64,000 nucleotides of DNA, from positions 11,517,153-11,581,152 of the forward strand of contig CM045998.1 in NCBI GenBank assembly GCA_025175895.1, written 5' to 3'. The notes beneath the pieces are model-generated. The model saw nothing but the letters and a program-made list of their open reading frames with translations. It ran no database searches and had not been told where the DNA came from. Made by a program: the position numbers and the translations under genes. Shown one piece after another: positions 32,273-44,430 of this stretch. Positions within the stretch are counted from its first letter, which is position 1. Every line of letters starts with the position of its first letter. The DNA is from Wurfbainia villosa (Eukaryota > Streptophyta > Magnoliopsida > Zingiberales > Zingiberaceae).

Positions 32273-32769
32273 CACTTATTTTTACAGCTTATCTCCATTC
32301 TTCCTCCCGAACTTCATCCCTTAACCCTAACTCCGAAGCGAAGCCGTCAAAATCCTAATTCTTGCAGCCTCCACTAATCCGGTGCTTCTCTTACTCCTGT
32401 TCTTTTTCATAGCAGTTAACTTCGTCGATCTTACCTACAACAACGAGCGAGGCGCCCTTGCAGTGCCTCCGAAGGGAAGTCGCCACGATAGTGAGGTGCG
32501 ACAACGAACTTCTTAGTTTTTTTACCGTTTTAGAATTACAGGAGCTTTGACGAAGAATTATACAAGATTCTTTAAAATTTTGGATAATTTCTTTTGAGCA
32601 GTAGTTAATTAATTCCTGCGAAAATTTTCTCCTGCGAAATATTTTCTTCGGTTAATTAATTTAATTCCAAAGTTAGTGTCTTATTTAGTCAATTTGGTAA
32701 CACGTTTTTGTTATTAGAAACACCATACACTTTTGGTAATATTGAAATTTTATTCTTATTTAGGTTATA
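32273..32769 (+). promoter_or_regulatory. Likely TNP2 5' leader/intron region
   Basis: No open frame. A CTTCATCCCTTAACCCTAACTC stretch-type 5' UTR with a possible intron (a donor-like GAGGTGCGAC near 32490, and an AG before the TNP2 start at about 32768) is compatible with a spliced leader. The promoter itself was not resolved. Confidence 0.3.
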
Positions 32770-35700
32770 ATGAACATGGATAAATCTTGGATGTACAATA
32801 GGCTAGTAAATGGGTTTATAACTGAAGAATATTGTGATAAAGTTGAAGAGTTTGTCAATTTCGCTAAATGTCATCCAAATTGTATGGATGGTGATAAACT
32901 ACGTTGTCCATGTTCTCAACGCAAATGTAGAAATACAACTTTTCGTGATGAGATAACAGTGAAAGTACATTTGGGTAAATATGGTTTTGTTCCAAATTAT
33001 TATAATTGGTATTGTCATGGTGAACCTTATTTGTATGAGTCAATTGGACATGGTGGTGCATCTTCATCCGCCTTATTACTACTGCATTTAACCATCAAAT
33101 GACATTGGTATGCAATCAATGGTTCACAACGCAATAAATGCACTTGATCATTCAAACATGGATGAAATACCAACACCAGTTATCCAGAAACTATATGACA
33201 TGTTAAAGGCCAGTGAAAAAAAAATATGGGAGGGTAATCCTTCTGGTCATTCTCAACTATCAGCTATTGCAAGACTATTGAACATTAAGGTAGAACATCA
33301 TTTCTCGTAACGCGTTATGATGACATTTGTCACTGATGTCGAGTTACTCCTCACGATAATATAATGACTGATAGTTTCTACAGTACAAAGAAATTAATTA
33401 GGGGACTAGGTTTGCCTGTGGAAAAAATAGATTGTTGCATAAACAACTGCATGATCTTTTGGAATGATGATGCCGAACTTACTGAATACAAAATGTGTCA
33501 TCATCCTCGATATAGGCACCGTAGTCGCATATCAAGGAAAAAGCCGAAGAACATAGCATGGAAAGTTATGTATTACTTCCCATTAACCCCTAGACTTCAA
33601 CGCTTGTATGCATCTAATCGCAATCATAAGTGAGGTGGCATCATGAGCATGCACACGAAGGAGATATAATGTGTCATCCTTCTGACTCCACTGCATGGAA
33701 ACATCTTGATACAAAATTCCCTTTTTTTGCAATGGATCCACGTAATGTCAGGTTAGGGCTTTCAACCGATGGATTTCAACCATTTGGCCAATCAGGACAA
33801 CAATATTCATCATGGCCTGTCATATTAACACCATATAACTTACCACCATGGATATGTATGAAAGACGAATATATGTTTCTATCAGGCTTATTCCAGGTCC
33901 AAAGAACCCGAAAGACAAGATAGATATTTTTTTGCAACCTTTGATTTTTGAGTTGAAAGAGTTATGGAATGTAGGGTCAGAGACTTATGATATTGCAAGT
34001 AAAACTAATTTCATCTTGCATGCTGCTTTATTATGGACGATTAGTGATTTTCCTGCATACTCAATGTTGTCAGGATGGAGCACGGCTGGTAAGTTAGCAT
34101 GCCCGCATTGCATGCATGAGTCTGATGCATTTACATTACCTTGCAGTGGAAAAATATCTTGGTTTGATAATCATCGTAAATTCTTACCTATTGGGCACCC
34201 TTTCAGAAGAAATAAAAAAGATTTCCTAAAGAATGCAGTTGTCACAAAAACTTCCACCAATTATCAAGTCAGGGGAAGAGATCATTCAAGAAATAGATAA
34301 CTATGGATTTGCAGCAGTAACTGAGCTTGATTATGATGATATAAATAAACACATTGTTAGGGTGTGCAAATGTGGTTGGAAGAAACGGAGCATATTCTGG
34401 GAATTGCCATATTGGAAGCATTTGCTCATTCGACATAATATTGATGTGATGCATGTTGAGAAAAACTTTTTTGATAATATTTTCAATCTGATGAATGTTC
34501 CAGAAAAACTAAAGACAGTAAAATCTCGTGAGGAATTGAAAGAATTAGTTAGTAGACCCGAGTTGCATCAGAATGAAACAACTCATCAATTTCCAAAGGC
34601 TTGTTATACACTTGACAAAGAAAGTAAGCAGTTACTATGTAGTTGGTTGAAAGAAATCAGGTTTCCTGATGGGTATGCTTCGAATATGGCTCGATGCGTT
34701 GATATCACCAAATTAAAGATGTTTGGAATGAAAAGTCATGATTGTCATGTGTTCATGCAAAGACTTATTCCAATAGCTTTTCATGACCTACTTCCTATTA
34801 ATATTTGGCAAGCACTTACATGCACCTGAGCATGTTTTTCAGAGATTTGACATCAAGGGTTATTACCAGAGGTGAAATGCTTCAGTTAGAAAGTAATATA
34901 CCTCTTATACTCTGTAAACTTGAGCGTATTTTTCCACCTAGTTTTTTTGATTCAATGGAACATCTACCTGTTCATTTAGCTTATGAGGCATTACTAGCTG
35001 GTCCTGTGCAGTATAGATGGATGTATCCATTTGAACGTTTTTTGAAGAAATTAAAGAATAATGTGTGTAACAAAGCAAGAGTAGAGGGATCAATATCTAA
35101 TGCTTATTTGGTTGAAGAAGCATCTTCCTTTTGTGCATATTACTTTGCTGACAACATTAAAACCAGACATCGCAAGTGTCCTCAAACTGATGATACTCAA
35201 CCGTAGATCCGGATGCTTTCTATATTCAAATTTCTGTAGGCCAATCAAGGCTTTGTCTCAGAGATGGTTAGATCTAAAAGAATACCATGCAGCAACCACG
35301 TATATACTTCTAAACTGTGAGGAGGTCAAACCTTATATAAAGTGAGTTATTTTCTAAATAGAGTTAGTTATCATCTTAGTTTAATTGTTTATACCATCCT
35401 TAATTAAATTTTATTCCTTGTTAGTTTGTATGAACAAGAGCTACACCTTCAAAATCCAATGATACAAGGTAGTGAGGTGGAGAAACAATTAGAAACGGAA
35501 TTTGCATCATGGTTTGCAAACTACGTAAGTTAGATAATTTCTTTAATTTGAACCTTTTATTTTATACTCGATACATTAATTGACAACTACTTTTATCAGG
35601 TGAAGGACCGACGATCAAATGTGCATGATCAAATGATAAAGGATCTTGCAGCAGGACCTCTGCATAATATAAGAGTTTACTCTGGTTACTATGTTAATGG

Positions 35701-36322
35701 ATTCAAATTTCATGTGGCACACCGTGATTCAAATGCCTTAACGTATAATTCAGGTGTTTGTGTAAAAGGATCTAACAATAGCACTAGTTCTCAATTTGAT
35801 TATTATGGTATACTCGACGAAATTATTGAGGTGGAATATCCTGCTTTACCCATAAAAAGATTAGTGATGTTCAAATGTTTATGGTATGATCCGACTCCAA
35901 GAACTGGAACCAGAGTACATTCCAACTATAATTTAGTTGAAGTTAATGCAACAAAAAAGTTCAAGAAATTTGAACCTTTCATTTTTGCGGTACAAGCAAG
36001 TCAGGTTTTTTATACTGCATACCCGACGAAGAGAAGATCTAATGAGTGGCTAGCGGTTTGTCAGATAAAGTCTCGATCTACCATAGAAATGCCTAATACT
36101 ATACAGAGTACTCAAAATCATGAAGCATTTCAAAATGAAGAGGTGGAAAGACATTCAATTGATTCACAAATTCAATTGATACCTCAGTTACTTGTGGATG
36201 TAAATCTTAATTACGAGGAATTAGATGATGGATATATTTCTAGCAGCGAGGAGCTTGAGTTTAGTGATTCTGACTTGGACACTATTAATATTAATGACTC
36301 AAATGATGATGATGATGATTAA
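32770..36322 (+). pseudogene. TNP2-type CACTA transposase (TNPD), frameshifted
   Basis: Domains in order: transposase-associated N-terminal zinc domain at 32770-33060 (MNMDKSWMYNRL, CPCSQRKCRN), spacer 33110-33310, the DDE-type transposase_21/TNP2 core at 33364-34829 (FYSTKKLIRGLGLPVEKID, LGLSTDGFQPFG, SGWSTAGKLACPHCM), DUF4218 at 34805-35206 (YLVEEASSFCAYYF) and DUF4216 at 35600-36322 (VNGFKFHVAHRDSN, VMFKCLWYDP) with an acidic C-terminus. Two plausible introns flank the short 35430-35525 exon. Frame changes near 33100, 33310, 33635, 33890, 34270 and 34820 break the core, so it is a pseudogene or the assembly has indels. It would normally catalyse excision. Confidence 0.85.
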
Positions 36323-37289
36323 ATTGTAAGACTATTTGTTATTCATGGATAATGAATTATCGTAGTTAATTGTTGATTATATATGATATTTTTTATGACA
36401 GATCATATGGCGATAACCATAGTATGCTCAGATGTATCGGTGATAGGTAAGCATTTATATTATATTCATTTAAATGATCGATGTTGATAATTCACCACTT
36501 GATCATAGCTAGCATTCTTTGTTAATTTTTGTCCTTGACAATATTGATTCATCGCTGCTGGCAACTATACAGGTAATGAGAAGGTAGCAAGAAAGAAGGT
36601 AAGCACTATCGTAGCTAGGTATAGCAGCAAACAAAAAAAGTGATCCAGGCCAGTTCCTCTTTGAGTTGTAAGGGGATATTAACACTCCACCTCCAATGTT
36701 TCACGGATATATGAAGTCTCTCAAGATCCTCTTGCATGCATGAAAATTACAATGCAAAAGTTTCTGATTTCAGGGCTTCAAGACTAATTTCCAAGAATGA
36801 AGACCACTTGGTTACTTTGATCTGTGGTCACTTAATTAAATTAACCCAAGCAGATATAAACATGTAAGTTATCTGACAAAAGTGGCGTGGCGGTGCAATG
36901 CTCAAGTGTGAAGGGAGAAGAAAGGCCTACGGTGAAGGACAAGGCAAACCAGTTAAAACAACTCGATAAAGTCCGAGCTGCAGCAATGGATATACCACAA
37001 AATGGAGAGGAGATCTTGCATCCTGTTCCATCAGATGCTCATCAAATGCAAGGAAAGAAGCAATTGTTTTTATGCTTATGGTGTGAGAAAAGAACAAGAA
37101 AATTGTTTTGTATTTGTTTGAAATATATTTTATTTTGTATTGTGAAATCTAAAATTTGAATATTATTTTTTTTGATATTTTAATAGTGTATTAAATTTAT
37201 TGGTGTTGATATAAATTTTTTATTATGAATGAAGTTATAAATTGTTTGCAGATTTATTTTTTATTAGATTTAATTATATTATAATTTTA
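36323..37289 (+). other. 3' region of the CACTA element, no supported gene
   Basis: A 90-codon plus frame (36887-37159) with a Lys/Gln-rich start has no known domain; it may be a further transposon exon. Otherwise AT-rich. Confidence 0.35.
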
Positions 37290-37638
37290 TTTAAATTAGC
37301 GACCGTTTAGGTTTTCGGTCGCTAAATTAGCGACCGAATACCAATTCGGTCGCTAATCCTAGCGACCGAACACCAGTTCGGTCGGTAAGTATTAGCGACC
37401 GAATACCAATTCGGTCGCTAATCCTAGCGACCGAACACCAGTTCGGTCGGTAAGTATTAGCGATCGAATACCAGTACGGTCGCTAATCCTAGCGACCGAA
37501 CGCCAGTTCGGTCGGTAAGTATTAGCGACCAGTTAATTAGCGACCAAATTTCTTGGTCGTTAAAACGGTCGCTAATTCAAATTAGCGACCGAATAGCGAC
37601 CGAATTTTCCGTCGGTATTTTATGTTTTTTTTGTAGTG
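37290..37638. repeat. Right subterminal array of the CACTA element
   Basis: Dense alternating AGCGACCGAA and TTCGGTCGCTA boxes. A roughly 82-bp higher-order unit (ATTAGCGACCGAATACCA ... CAGTTCGGTCGGTAAGT) is repeated about three times at 37320-37530. It ends in TTTTTTTTGTAGTG. Confidence 0.9.
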
Positions 37639-37641
37639 ACT

Positions 37642-38861
37642 CTAAGCTGCTCTTTTGGCAGTTTTTTTTCCTCATAATTTATTTATGTTAAAACTGTTGA
37701 TACCTATCCTAAACTTAGATGAAAAAAGCTGAGGGTTGCCCGTCAATATTGAATTCAGATAAATTTCAATAAATAGATCCATTAAATTATTGTGCTAATA
37801 GCATAAAAGAATCCATATAGTCAATATCATTTATTGTGATAAAACTTGATTGTTATTGTTATTATATAATTTATTTATGTTACATTGCATACCCATCCAC
37901 CACTAGGAGAGAGCCATCATATCCTTTATCTGTCTATTTGTTTATGTTGTTCTGCTAGTTTAAATCAACTACAGAAATCCGTGGAGAAGGATTCTTATTG
38001 GAATTGTCATCCCGTCTCACTAGGTCTTTGCTATGTTACATATACACAGTAGTTGATTGCGATAATAAACATGTCTGATGAACAACTGGTATGGGTAGTT
38101 AGACCTACCATTTTCTGTATAAACATATATGTACATTTATATATTTGATGTTCATGAATTGTGCTAACATTGTCCTAATTCTATATTTATCAGATTCTAT
38201 GGGACAAATGACACTCATTATTTGTAGCCTTTGCATATATGTTTGTGAACACAGATGCTCATGAATGTATTAATAGCTAGCTAACAAGTGGTTGAATTTT
38301 TTCATATACCATGTTGAGATTAAAAACTTATTTAAGTTAGTTAGTTTTCCTTTTTTTTTTTCCCATATGTAATGAACATAAATGAACTAGCCTAGTATTA
38401 GGCTTATTCAGGTATGTTTGCTTTGCGTGCAGCTCCTTCAGATGGTGTCTAAAATAGATGGAAATGTCAAACTGTTTTTCATATGCTTCGACCTTCTTAC
38501 ATGTTATAAGCCTCATCATAACATAATTAGCCCATTCATAACTATGATATGGAGATTTGATAGTAGGTGATGCAATCGGTCCTATAGGTCAAGTGATTTT
38601 GTTTGTTTCACCCAAATCACGATTCCTGGTTTCTTGAAAGGAAAGGAATAAAAAATGAGGTGAAATGAATCTAAAAATTGGTCTATGATAGTTGTTGTCA
38701 TTGTTCTAATAAGTGATTTAGGTGGTTGCCTATTTTGTTTGGATGCAGGATCACATCATCTAACCCCATAAAGTGAGTATGCTGACATTCTAGCCTAGGC
38801 AGATGATACATGTGAGTTAAGTGGATAAGGAAGGGGTGGTTTGAAAGAAACTATTGAGTCT
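37642..38861. other. Intergenic or intronic, no supported gene
   Basis: AT-rich unique-looking sequence between the CACTA element and copia-3. No coding frame or repeat recognised. Confidence 0.5.
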
Positions 38862-39046
38862 TGTTAGAATATCATATATGGCTAGGGAGAATTTATCTGA
38901 ATATCGTTAGGGATAATTATTTCCTAGGATAAAATTTGAATTATTCTTAGGATAGGATTTAATTTATTCCTTTGACTAGGCCCTAATTTTTGTATATAAA
39001 TAGGGTTTCTTCTATGTAATAAGAGATATCTTTTTATGAAATAATA
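38862..39046 (+). repeat. Copia-3 5' LTR and primer site
   Basis: It starts TGTTAGAATATCATATATGG and contains TATAAATAGGG. It is followed at 39047-39058 by TGGTATTAGAGC, one base off the usual tRNA-Met primer site. The pair with 58805-58993 differs at about a dozen sites, consistent with an old insertion. Confidence 0.9.
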
Positions 39047-39149
39047 TGGTATTAGAGCTTTAGGTTTTCGCGTTTTTTCTCTCTCGCGTTTCTCTCTCGA
39101 ACGCGCCTCTTCTCCTTTTTCCGTCATTGCTCGTGTTCCTCTCCCGAAC

Positions 39150-39720
39150 GATGTCGTTCCAAGCAGTTCGCGGACAGAAGAAACGCCGCGAACCTCTCCG
39201 TCGCCAACGACCATCCAGTGCTGCTCGCGTCCTTCATCCAGTGACGCAGACTTCTTCCCGCGAAGGACGTCGCATCTTTCCTCGCTCATGCAGATGCTCT
39301 CGTCCACGACATCCTCCAGTGCGTCAAGCGCCGCCTCCAGCGCATCCAGCGCCGCCTCCATTGCGTCAAGCGCCACCTCCAGCGCATCCAGCACCGCCTC
39401 TAGTGCATCCAGCGCCGCCTCCATTACGCAGTCTCGTCCGCCAGCGCCTCCAGCACCGCCTCCATCACCTCCAGCGTCTCCAACGTCAACGAGCCGCTCC
39501 AAGGACAAAGGCAGACTTCTTCAATCTCTGCCCTCTGCAGTCCATCTTGACGCCCCGCCGCCTTGTCGGTCCTTGGTGCTAACACCAGCTCATCGGCGCC
39601 CGTCGCCTTCCACTCCCGCTGCCGAACAACACCTTCTCTGGAAAATCCCACGGGTTGAGCAAAGGCTGCTTCTCCAGCACTTCCGGCAACTTCCTTTCGA
39701 ACCGTCCAACCTTCCTCTGT
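39150..39720 (+). other. Copia-3 leader with CCTCCAGCGCA-type repeats
   Basis: A C-rich leader containing about eight to nine tandem 15-bp units (GCGTCAAGCGCCGCCTCCAG-like) at 39310-39480. ORFs through it are simple Ser/Ala or Pro/Arg repeats on each strand, so I treat it as non-coding repeat between primer site and gag. Confidence 0.55.
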
Positions 39721-39721
39721 C

Positions 39722-40192
39722 ATGGCTACCTCCAGCACCTCGAAGCCAGATTTTCTAATTTTTACTAACCACGTTACGGCGCCGCTCTCGTCCGAGTTCT
39801 TGGATGGTAAGAACTACTCCTCTTGGGCCTCTCACATTGAACCTTGGCTTGTTGGACAAGGCTATGAAACACATCTCATTCAAACTGAAGAGGATATTCA
39901 AGTCGTCGATCATCCCTTATGGAAAAAGATTGATGCTCAGTTGTGTTAAATTGTCCGAGCCACCATCCATCCATCTCTCAGGGATATCTTCCGCACTCAT
40001 AAGACCTGCAAAGATGTTTGGACACAGGCTCAACAACTTTTTACAAACACTTCTCAACGTCTCTATCAAGTTTGTGACGACCTCATGACCATCCTTAATG
40101 CCCATCAGATCAAGAATTCTATGTCAACTTATCTGGGATCAGTCTCTAGCCTCCTATGTGAGTTCAATGACTTGCTTCCACCTGCGCCCACT
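39722..40192 (+). pseudogene. Copia-3 Gag, N-terminal part
   Basis: Starts MATSSTSKPDFLIFTNH and reads LDGKNYSSWASHIEPWL, the classic copia Gag NY.W start, then after a stop at 39947-39949 continues as LRDIFRTHKTCKDVWTQA. It is cut at 40192 by copia-2 and resumes at 55163. Confidence 0.85.
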
Positions 40193-42369
40193 TGTTAGTA
40201 ATATATGAGAGATGTCCTAAGGCAATCGCCTTATGTATGAACCATTTATATGATAAATGAAGATTCACTATTTGAGTATACATGTTTTATGTATTTGATT
40301 GGATCTTAAACTCATTTACTGAATGTCCATGATACGATTCACAGCATGAGAGAATTTGTGATTGGATCACAACTAGTGAGTATCTCTACATGTGTAATTG
40401 TGATGTATCGGAATTATCCCTAGTCGATGAATTGATGGATTTGGACACCATCAATTCTGTCAAGACTAGCACGCAGGTATACTCCTTGGTGTATCCAAGC
40501 ACCGATTCTCACCGGGCCGAGACATTGTGTGTCCGTGAGTTAATCGTGATGCTAGTTATGGTAACTAGTTCATCGAGTGACCACCGTAAGACTTCATATG
40601 GTTCTCGTGATATATAGATATGTCAATGAAGTTCTTACCGTGGCTTAAGTGCGGATGTTCCTTTGACTTGCGGTATTCAAGTCATCTTGATCATGGAGAC
40701 TTATGCTTTGACATCTTAAGCAAACATCTCTAAGGAGATGTGGACCCGGGATGATTGGGTATAAGTCGAAGTGATCGAAGGTGTTTGAATAGCCTATAAA
40801 GTTCACCACTCCTTGCGAGGAGATGTATACCCATGGCCTCTCGTCGGATTGTTACTAAAGTCTTTGGCCAAAGCATTACATGTTTAGAGTAAGGTACTCT
40901 TGATACATGTGGAGTAACTAGAATCCGTAGGGACGAGAAATGATACTTGGGCTAGGTGTGGCGTGAGTCGACCTAGTGAGGGTGACACAATAGACCATGT
41001 CTGAACCAAGTGGGTATAAGATGAGTGAAGGAATGGGGCACGATTCATTCGAGCTCTTGAAGGGTTTGAGAAATAGTTACGGATCAGCCGTTGATCTTTT
41101 GGTTAATTGGGGATCATGATGTACTACTAGGTGTCACTCATGATCGTTCTATAATTAATGGTTAATTATAGACGGCCAACATAAACCGAGAACCTATTTG
41201 GTCACACGCACAACGAGCGTAATCCAAAGGATTTAAAACGAGCTTGAGAATGGGATTCTCGGACCGAGAGAAACTAGGTTTGGTTGGACCAAACATAAGC
41301 GAGCATGAAATCGTTTGATCATGCAATGGAAGCGTGGATGGGCCGTGTCTTATGAAGACATAATGGATGAACCAAAATGGTTTGGTTCTAATCCAATGGA
41401 GGAGAATAAACCAAAGGGTTTGGTTTATTTTAAACGAATGAACCAAAGGTTGGTTCGGTTCGTTTTAACTTAAAATAAACCATCATGGTTTGGTTTATTT
41501 TAACTTATCTTAATGGAGTGGGTTAATTGGCCTAATGGTTATGATCCAATAACCATTAAGAGAATTAGTTCTCTATAAAAGAGGGCTTAATGGATAATTA
41601 AGCCCTAATCCAAACCCTAGCTTGGAGCCCTTGCTTCAACCTAGTTGTGCCGCCCAACCTCCATTGCCGCCCAGCTGGTTGTGCTTGTCACAGCTCCTTG
41701 GCGTCCAAGTTTCAGGCCGGTGATCCTCCGCGACCTTCCTGATCTTCCTAGGCCTCGTGAAAAGGTGAGCACTTGGCTTCCTTGTTTCCTTCCACCACCA
41801 AGCTGTCCAGTTTTCTGACAGCTTCTTCTCCTCGCCGGAGCCGCTTGACGACGGTTAGAGCTCCGACAGCGGATAACTTATCGGGATTCGATCTCCGTAA
41901 TCCTCTGAGGTGGAGGACGGGCGATTCTGGCCAATTGGTTGACGAATACCTCTCCGGAGAAGCGAGTTTTGAGAACTCGATTTATTATCCGAATTTGGAT
42001 TCGGATCGAGAACATCTCTCGATCACGTCGTCTTCAACACGAGGCTAGTAACCCGTACGAAGACGAAGCTCGTGGCTTAGCAAAGTCATCCCGAGAAACT
42101 CGGCGTGGATACGGATAGAGACGATTCTAGCGAGGATCGTTCCGGTTGATGTCGTTCCCGCTACAGGTCATACGAAAGGTATAACGTAGTTAAATTTCCT
42201 TTTATTGCAAATTTAAATTTACGGTTATGTCTACACTTATTGTAATATGCATGTGTGTGTTGTGTGTGTTGTAATAAATGTAGATTTATTATTTTTATTG
42301 CTTTCGCTGTGCTCATGTTTGCGAAACATGATCAAACACACACACGCCATGTGATCTTAAAACCCAACA
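40193..42369 (+). repeat. Copia-2 5' LTR
   Basis: TATA box CTCTATAAAAGAGGG near 41571. The A/T-rich 41400-41520 part repeats AACCAAA/TTTGGTTT boxes of alternating orientation. It ends AAAACCCAACA, followed by GGGTATCGAGCC, a primer site two to three bases off the usual TGGTATCAGAGCC. Confidence 0.9.
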
Positions 42370-42429
42370 AAGGGTATCGAGCCTGTGTTGTGTTTCGACA
42401 TAATCGTAAAAATCGTTTTGCGATAGTCA

Positions 42430-42960
42430 TAATGTATTTCTGGAAATTTTCTAATTTTGGAAATTTAGAAGTATTTATGGAAATTTTTCAATTTTGGAAA
42501 ATCTAGAAGTATTTATGGAAATCTTCCACTTTTGGAAAGTTGGAAGTATTTATGGAAATTGATATTTTCCATAAATAAAATATTTGATTAGATTCTGGAA
42601 ATTTGTTTCCTAATTTAATCATGATTTGATTTGGGAAATCAAATCTTAAAATATTTTATTTCCATAAGTAGTTTTAATGATTTAGAAAATTGGTTTCCTA
42701 AATAGATTTTCCTTAATCAAATAATTCCATGAATAAAATATGTGATTAGATTTGGAAATTTGTTTCCTAATTTAATTATGATTTGATTTGGAGAATCAAA
42801 TCTTAAACATATTTTATTTCCATAAATAGTTATGACATATAAGGAAATATATACATGACATAATTGTATGTCATGTAATTGCATTAGATGCATAACATTA
42901 TGTCATGCGTGTCGTGACATGTAGATGTATGTCATGTATGTCATGCCATGTAGATAATAG
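42430..42960 (+). repeat. Repeats in the copia-2 untranslated leader
   Basis: About four tandem units of 38-40 bp with TATGGAAATTTT and TTTTGGAAA (42435-42560), then two copies of a roughly 150-bp AT-rich segment containing TTTGGAAATTTGTTTCCTAAT, partly palindromic (42560-42700 and 42725-42840), then seven or so TGTCATG motifs (42855-42955). Confidence 0.75.
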
Positions 42961-43014
42961 TTATTTGCATGCAAAGAGGATGAGACATAAAACCCTTAAA
43001 CAATATTAAAGCCT

Positions 43015-43495
43015 ACACCTTCCATTAATATGATTAGAACCAGAGTTCCGTTTCTTGTTTGGGTTGTTGGACTCTCTCCAAGCCCGGCTCGAACCCGAAC
43101 ATGTTCAAACCATGGAATAGTTTAATACTAATATGGTAAGAGTCAGAGGTCAATCGTTAGCTTTGGTTGTTGGACTCTCCAAGCTGGGCTAATTGGTTGA
43201 ATGCGCTCTAACCATATTAAAACTATTTCCCGATTAATGGGTTGGCTTTAACCTGGAGCATCGGCTTGTTGGACTCTCTCCAAGGTCGATGTAAAGGGAG
43301 GTGAAGTTAGGTGCTATGCATATGATGCATACTTGTTAATGTGTTAACAACCCGATGTATGTGTGAACATTCAATTAGTTGATAGCACATTGTGATAGTT
43401 GCATATACGTGATATGCAATCGGTATAGTTGATACCTACCATCGTAGTTATGAATGGCTTGTTGAACTCTCTCCAAGGTTGTTCATAACTATGAT
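43015..43495 (+). other. Four hairpins with a shared TTGGACTCTCTCCAA tip in the copia-2 leader
   Basis: Tips at 43067-43081, 43170-43182, 43269-43283 and 43462-43476. Each tip is itself a 5-bp palindromic stem. The flanks of each also pair, e.g. CATCGGCTTG with GGTCGATG around the third, and ATCGTAGTTATGAA with TTCATAACTATGAT around the fourth. The stems differ while the tip is kept. They lie just upstream of gag. Confidence 0.7.
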
Positions 43496-43649
43496 GGATA
43501 TCAGCCCATTCGGAGATGGACCTACGATCTCCCGAAGTGATTTTGGGGTTTTTGAAATTCGAAAAATGAATGGGATTTATAAATGTATATTGATGCATTT
43601 TAAAATCATTTTCTCATATATGCTCATTTTGTATTTCTAGGTCAATAAA

Positions 43650-44430
43650 TTGATCATGACGTCTTTGAATTTGCGCACTATTTTGGATTCGAACAAACTG
43701 ACTGGGCCTAACTTCCTGGACTGGCTTAGAAACCTGAGAATTGTTCTCAAGGCGGAAAAGCTTGCATATGTCCTTGAAGAGCCTCTTCCTGACCGTCCTA
43801 AGGACGATGCAACTCCAGACCAAATGTTGGTCTATCAGAAGCATGTGGCAGATTCTGAGCTAGCGAGTTGCATCATGCTAGCGGCGATGGTACCTGAGCT
43901 GCAAAAGCAGCATGAGCATATGGATGCTAATACTATGGTCTTCCATCTTCATGAGTTGTTCGATGAGCAAGCGAGATCCGAAAGGTTCGAGGTCTCTAGG
44001 CTCCTCTTCACCACGAAGATGCAAGAAGGTTCATCTCAGAGGTGCTAAAGATGAACAGTACATCGAGCGGCTAGCTACCCTCGGTTTTGTGATGGATCAT
44101 GAGTTAAGTATTGACTTAATTCTGCATTGTTTGCCCAAGAGTTTCTCGCAATTTGTGATGAACTATCGGATGAACAAATTGGAATCCACCATTCCCGAGC
44201 TCCTCAATATGCTGAAGACTGTGGAGCCTTCTGTGAAGCATAAGGAGAAGGCGGTTCTGTTAGTTGATTCCTCAAAGAAGGGTTCTAAGAGGAAGGCAAA
44301 AGAACAGAAGAAAGGAAAGAACAAAAAGGCAAAGAAGGCGGAACCAGTGCAAAAGGGCACTTGCCATCACTGTGGCAAGGAAGGCCACTAGCGAAGAAAC
44401 TGCAAGATTTATCTTGAGTCCATGAAGAAG
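43650..44430 (+). pseudogene. Copia-2 Gag
   Basis: ATG at 43656: MTSLNLRTILDSNKLTGPNF, with the FLDWLRNLRIVL copia Gag motif. A frameshift near 44040 divides it; the second part contains LPKSFSQFVMNYRMNK, a Lys-rich stretch and a CHHCGKEGH zinc knuckle whose fourth ligand follows a TAG stop at 44389-44391. Confidence 0.87.

Larger units (their letters stand above)
28102..37638 (+). mobile_element. CACTA (En/Spm) transposon, 9537 bp, with captured host exon
   Basis: Left end CACTACAACATAAAGG, right end TTTTTTTTGTAGTG, flanked by the 3-bp duplication ACT (28099-28101 and 37639-37641). Both ends carry arrays of inverted GCGACCGAA boxes. Inside, from left: a second inward terminus at 28477, an ethylene-receptor exon (minus), a TNPA-like gene (minus), a GC-rich block and internal box cluster, and a TNP2 transposase (plus). 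The divergent two-gene layout fits a formerly autonomous element; TNP2 frameshifts suggest it now needs help in trans. Confidence 0.85.

Noticed and set aside
39127..39760. Ser/Ala or Pro-rich ORFs in the copia-3 leader
   Set aside because: They arise from a 15-bp tandem repeat in a non-coding leader; the Gag start at 39722 is the recognisable protein.
41400..41520. Repeated AACCAAA/TTTGGTTT boxes as a separate element
   Set aside because: They occur at the same place in both copia-2 LTRs and belong to the LTR U3 region.
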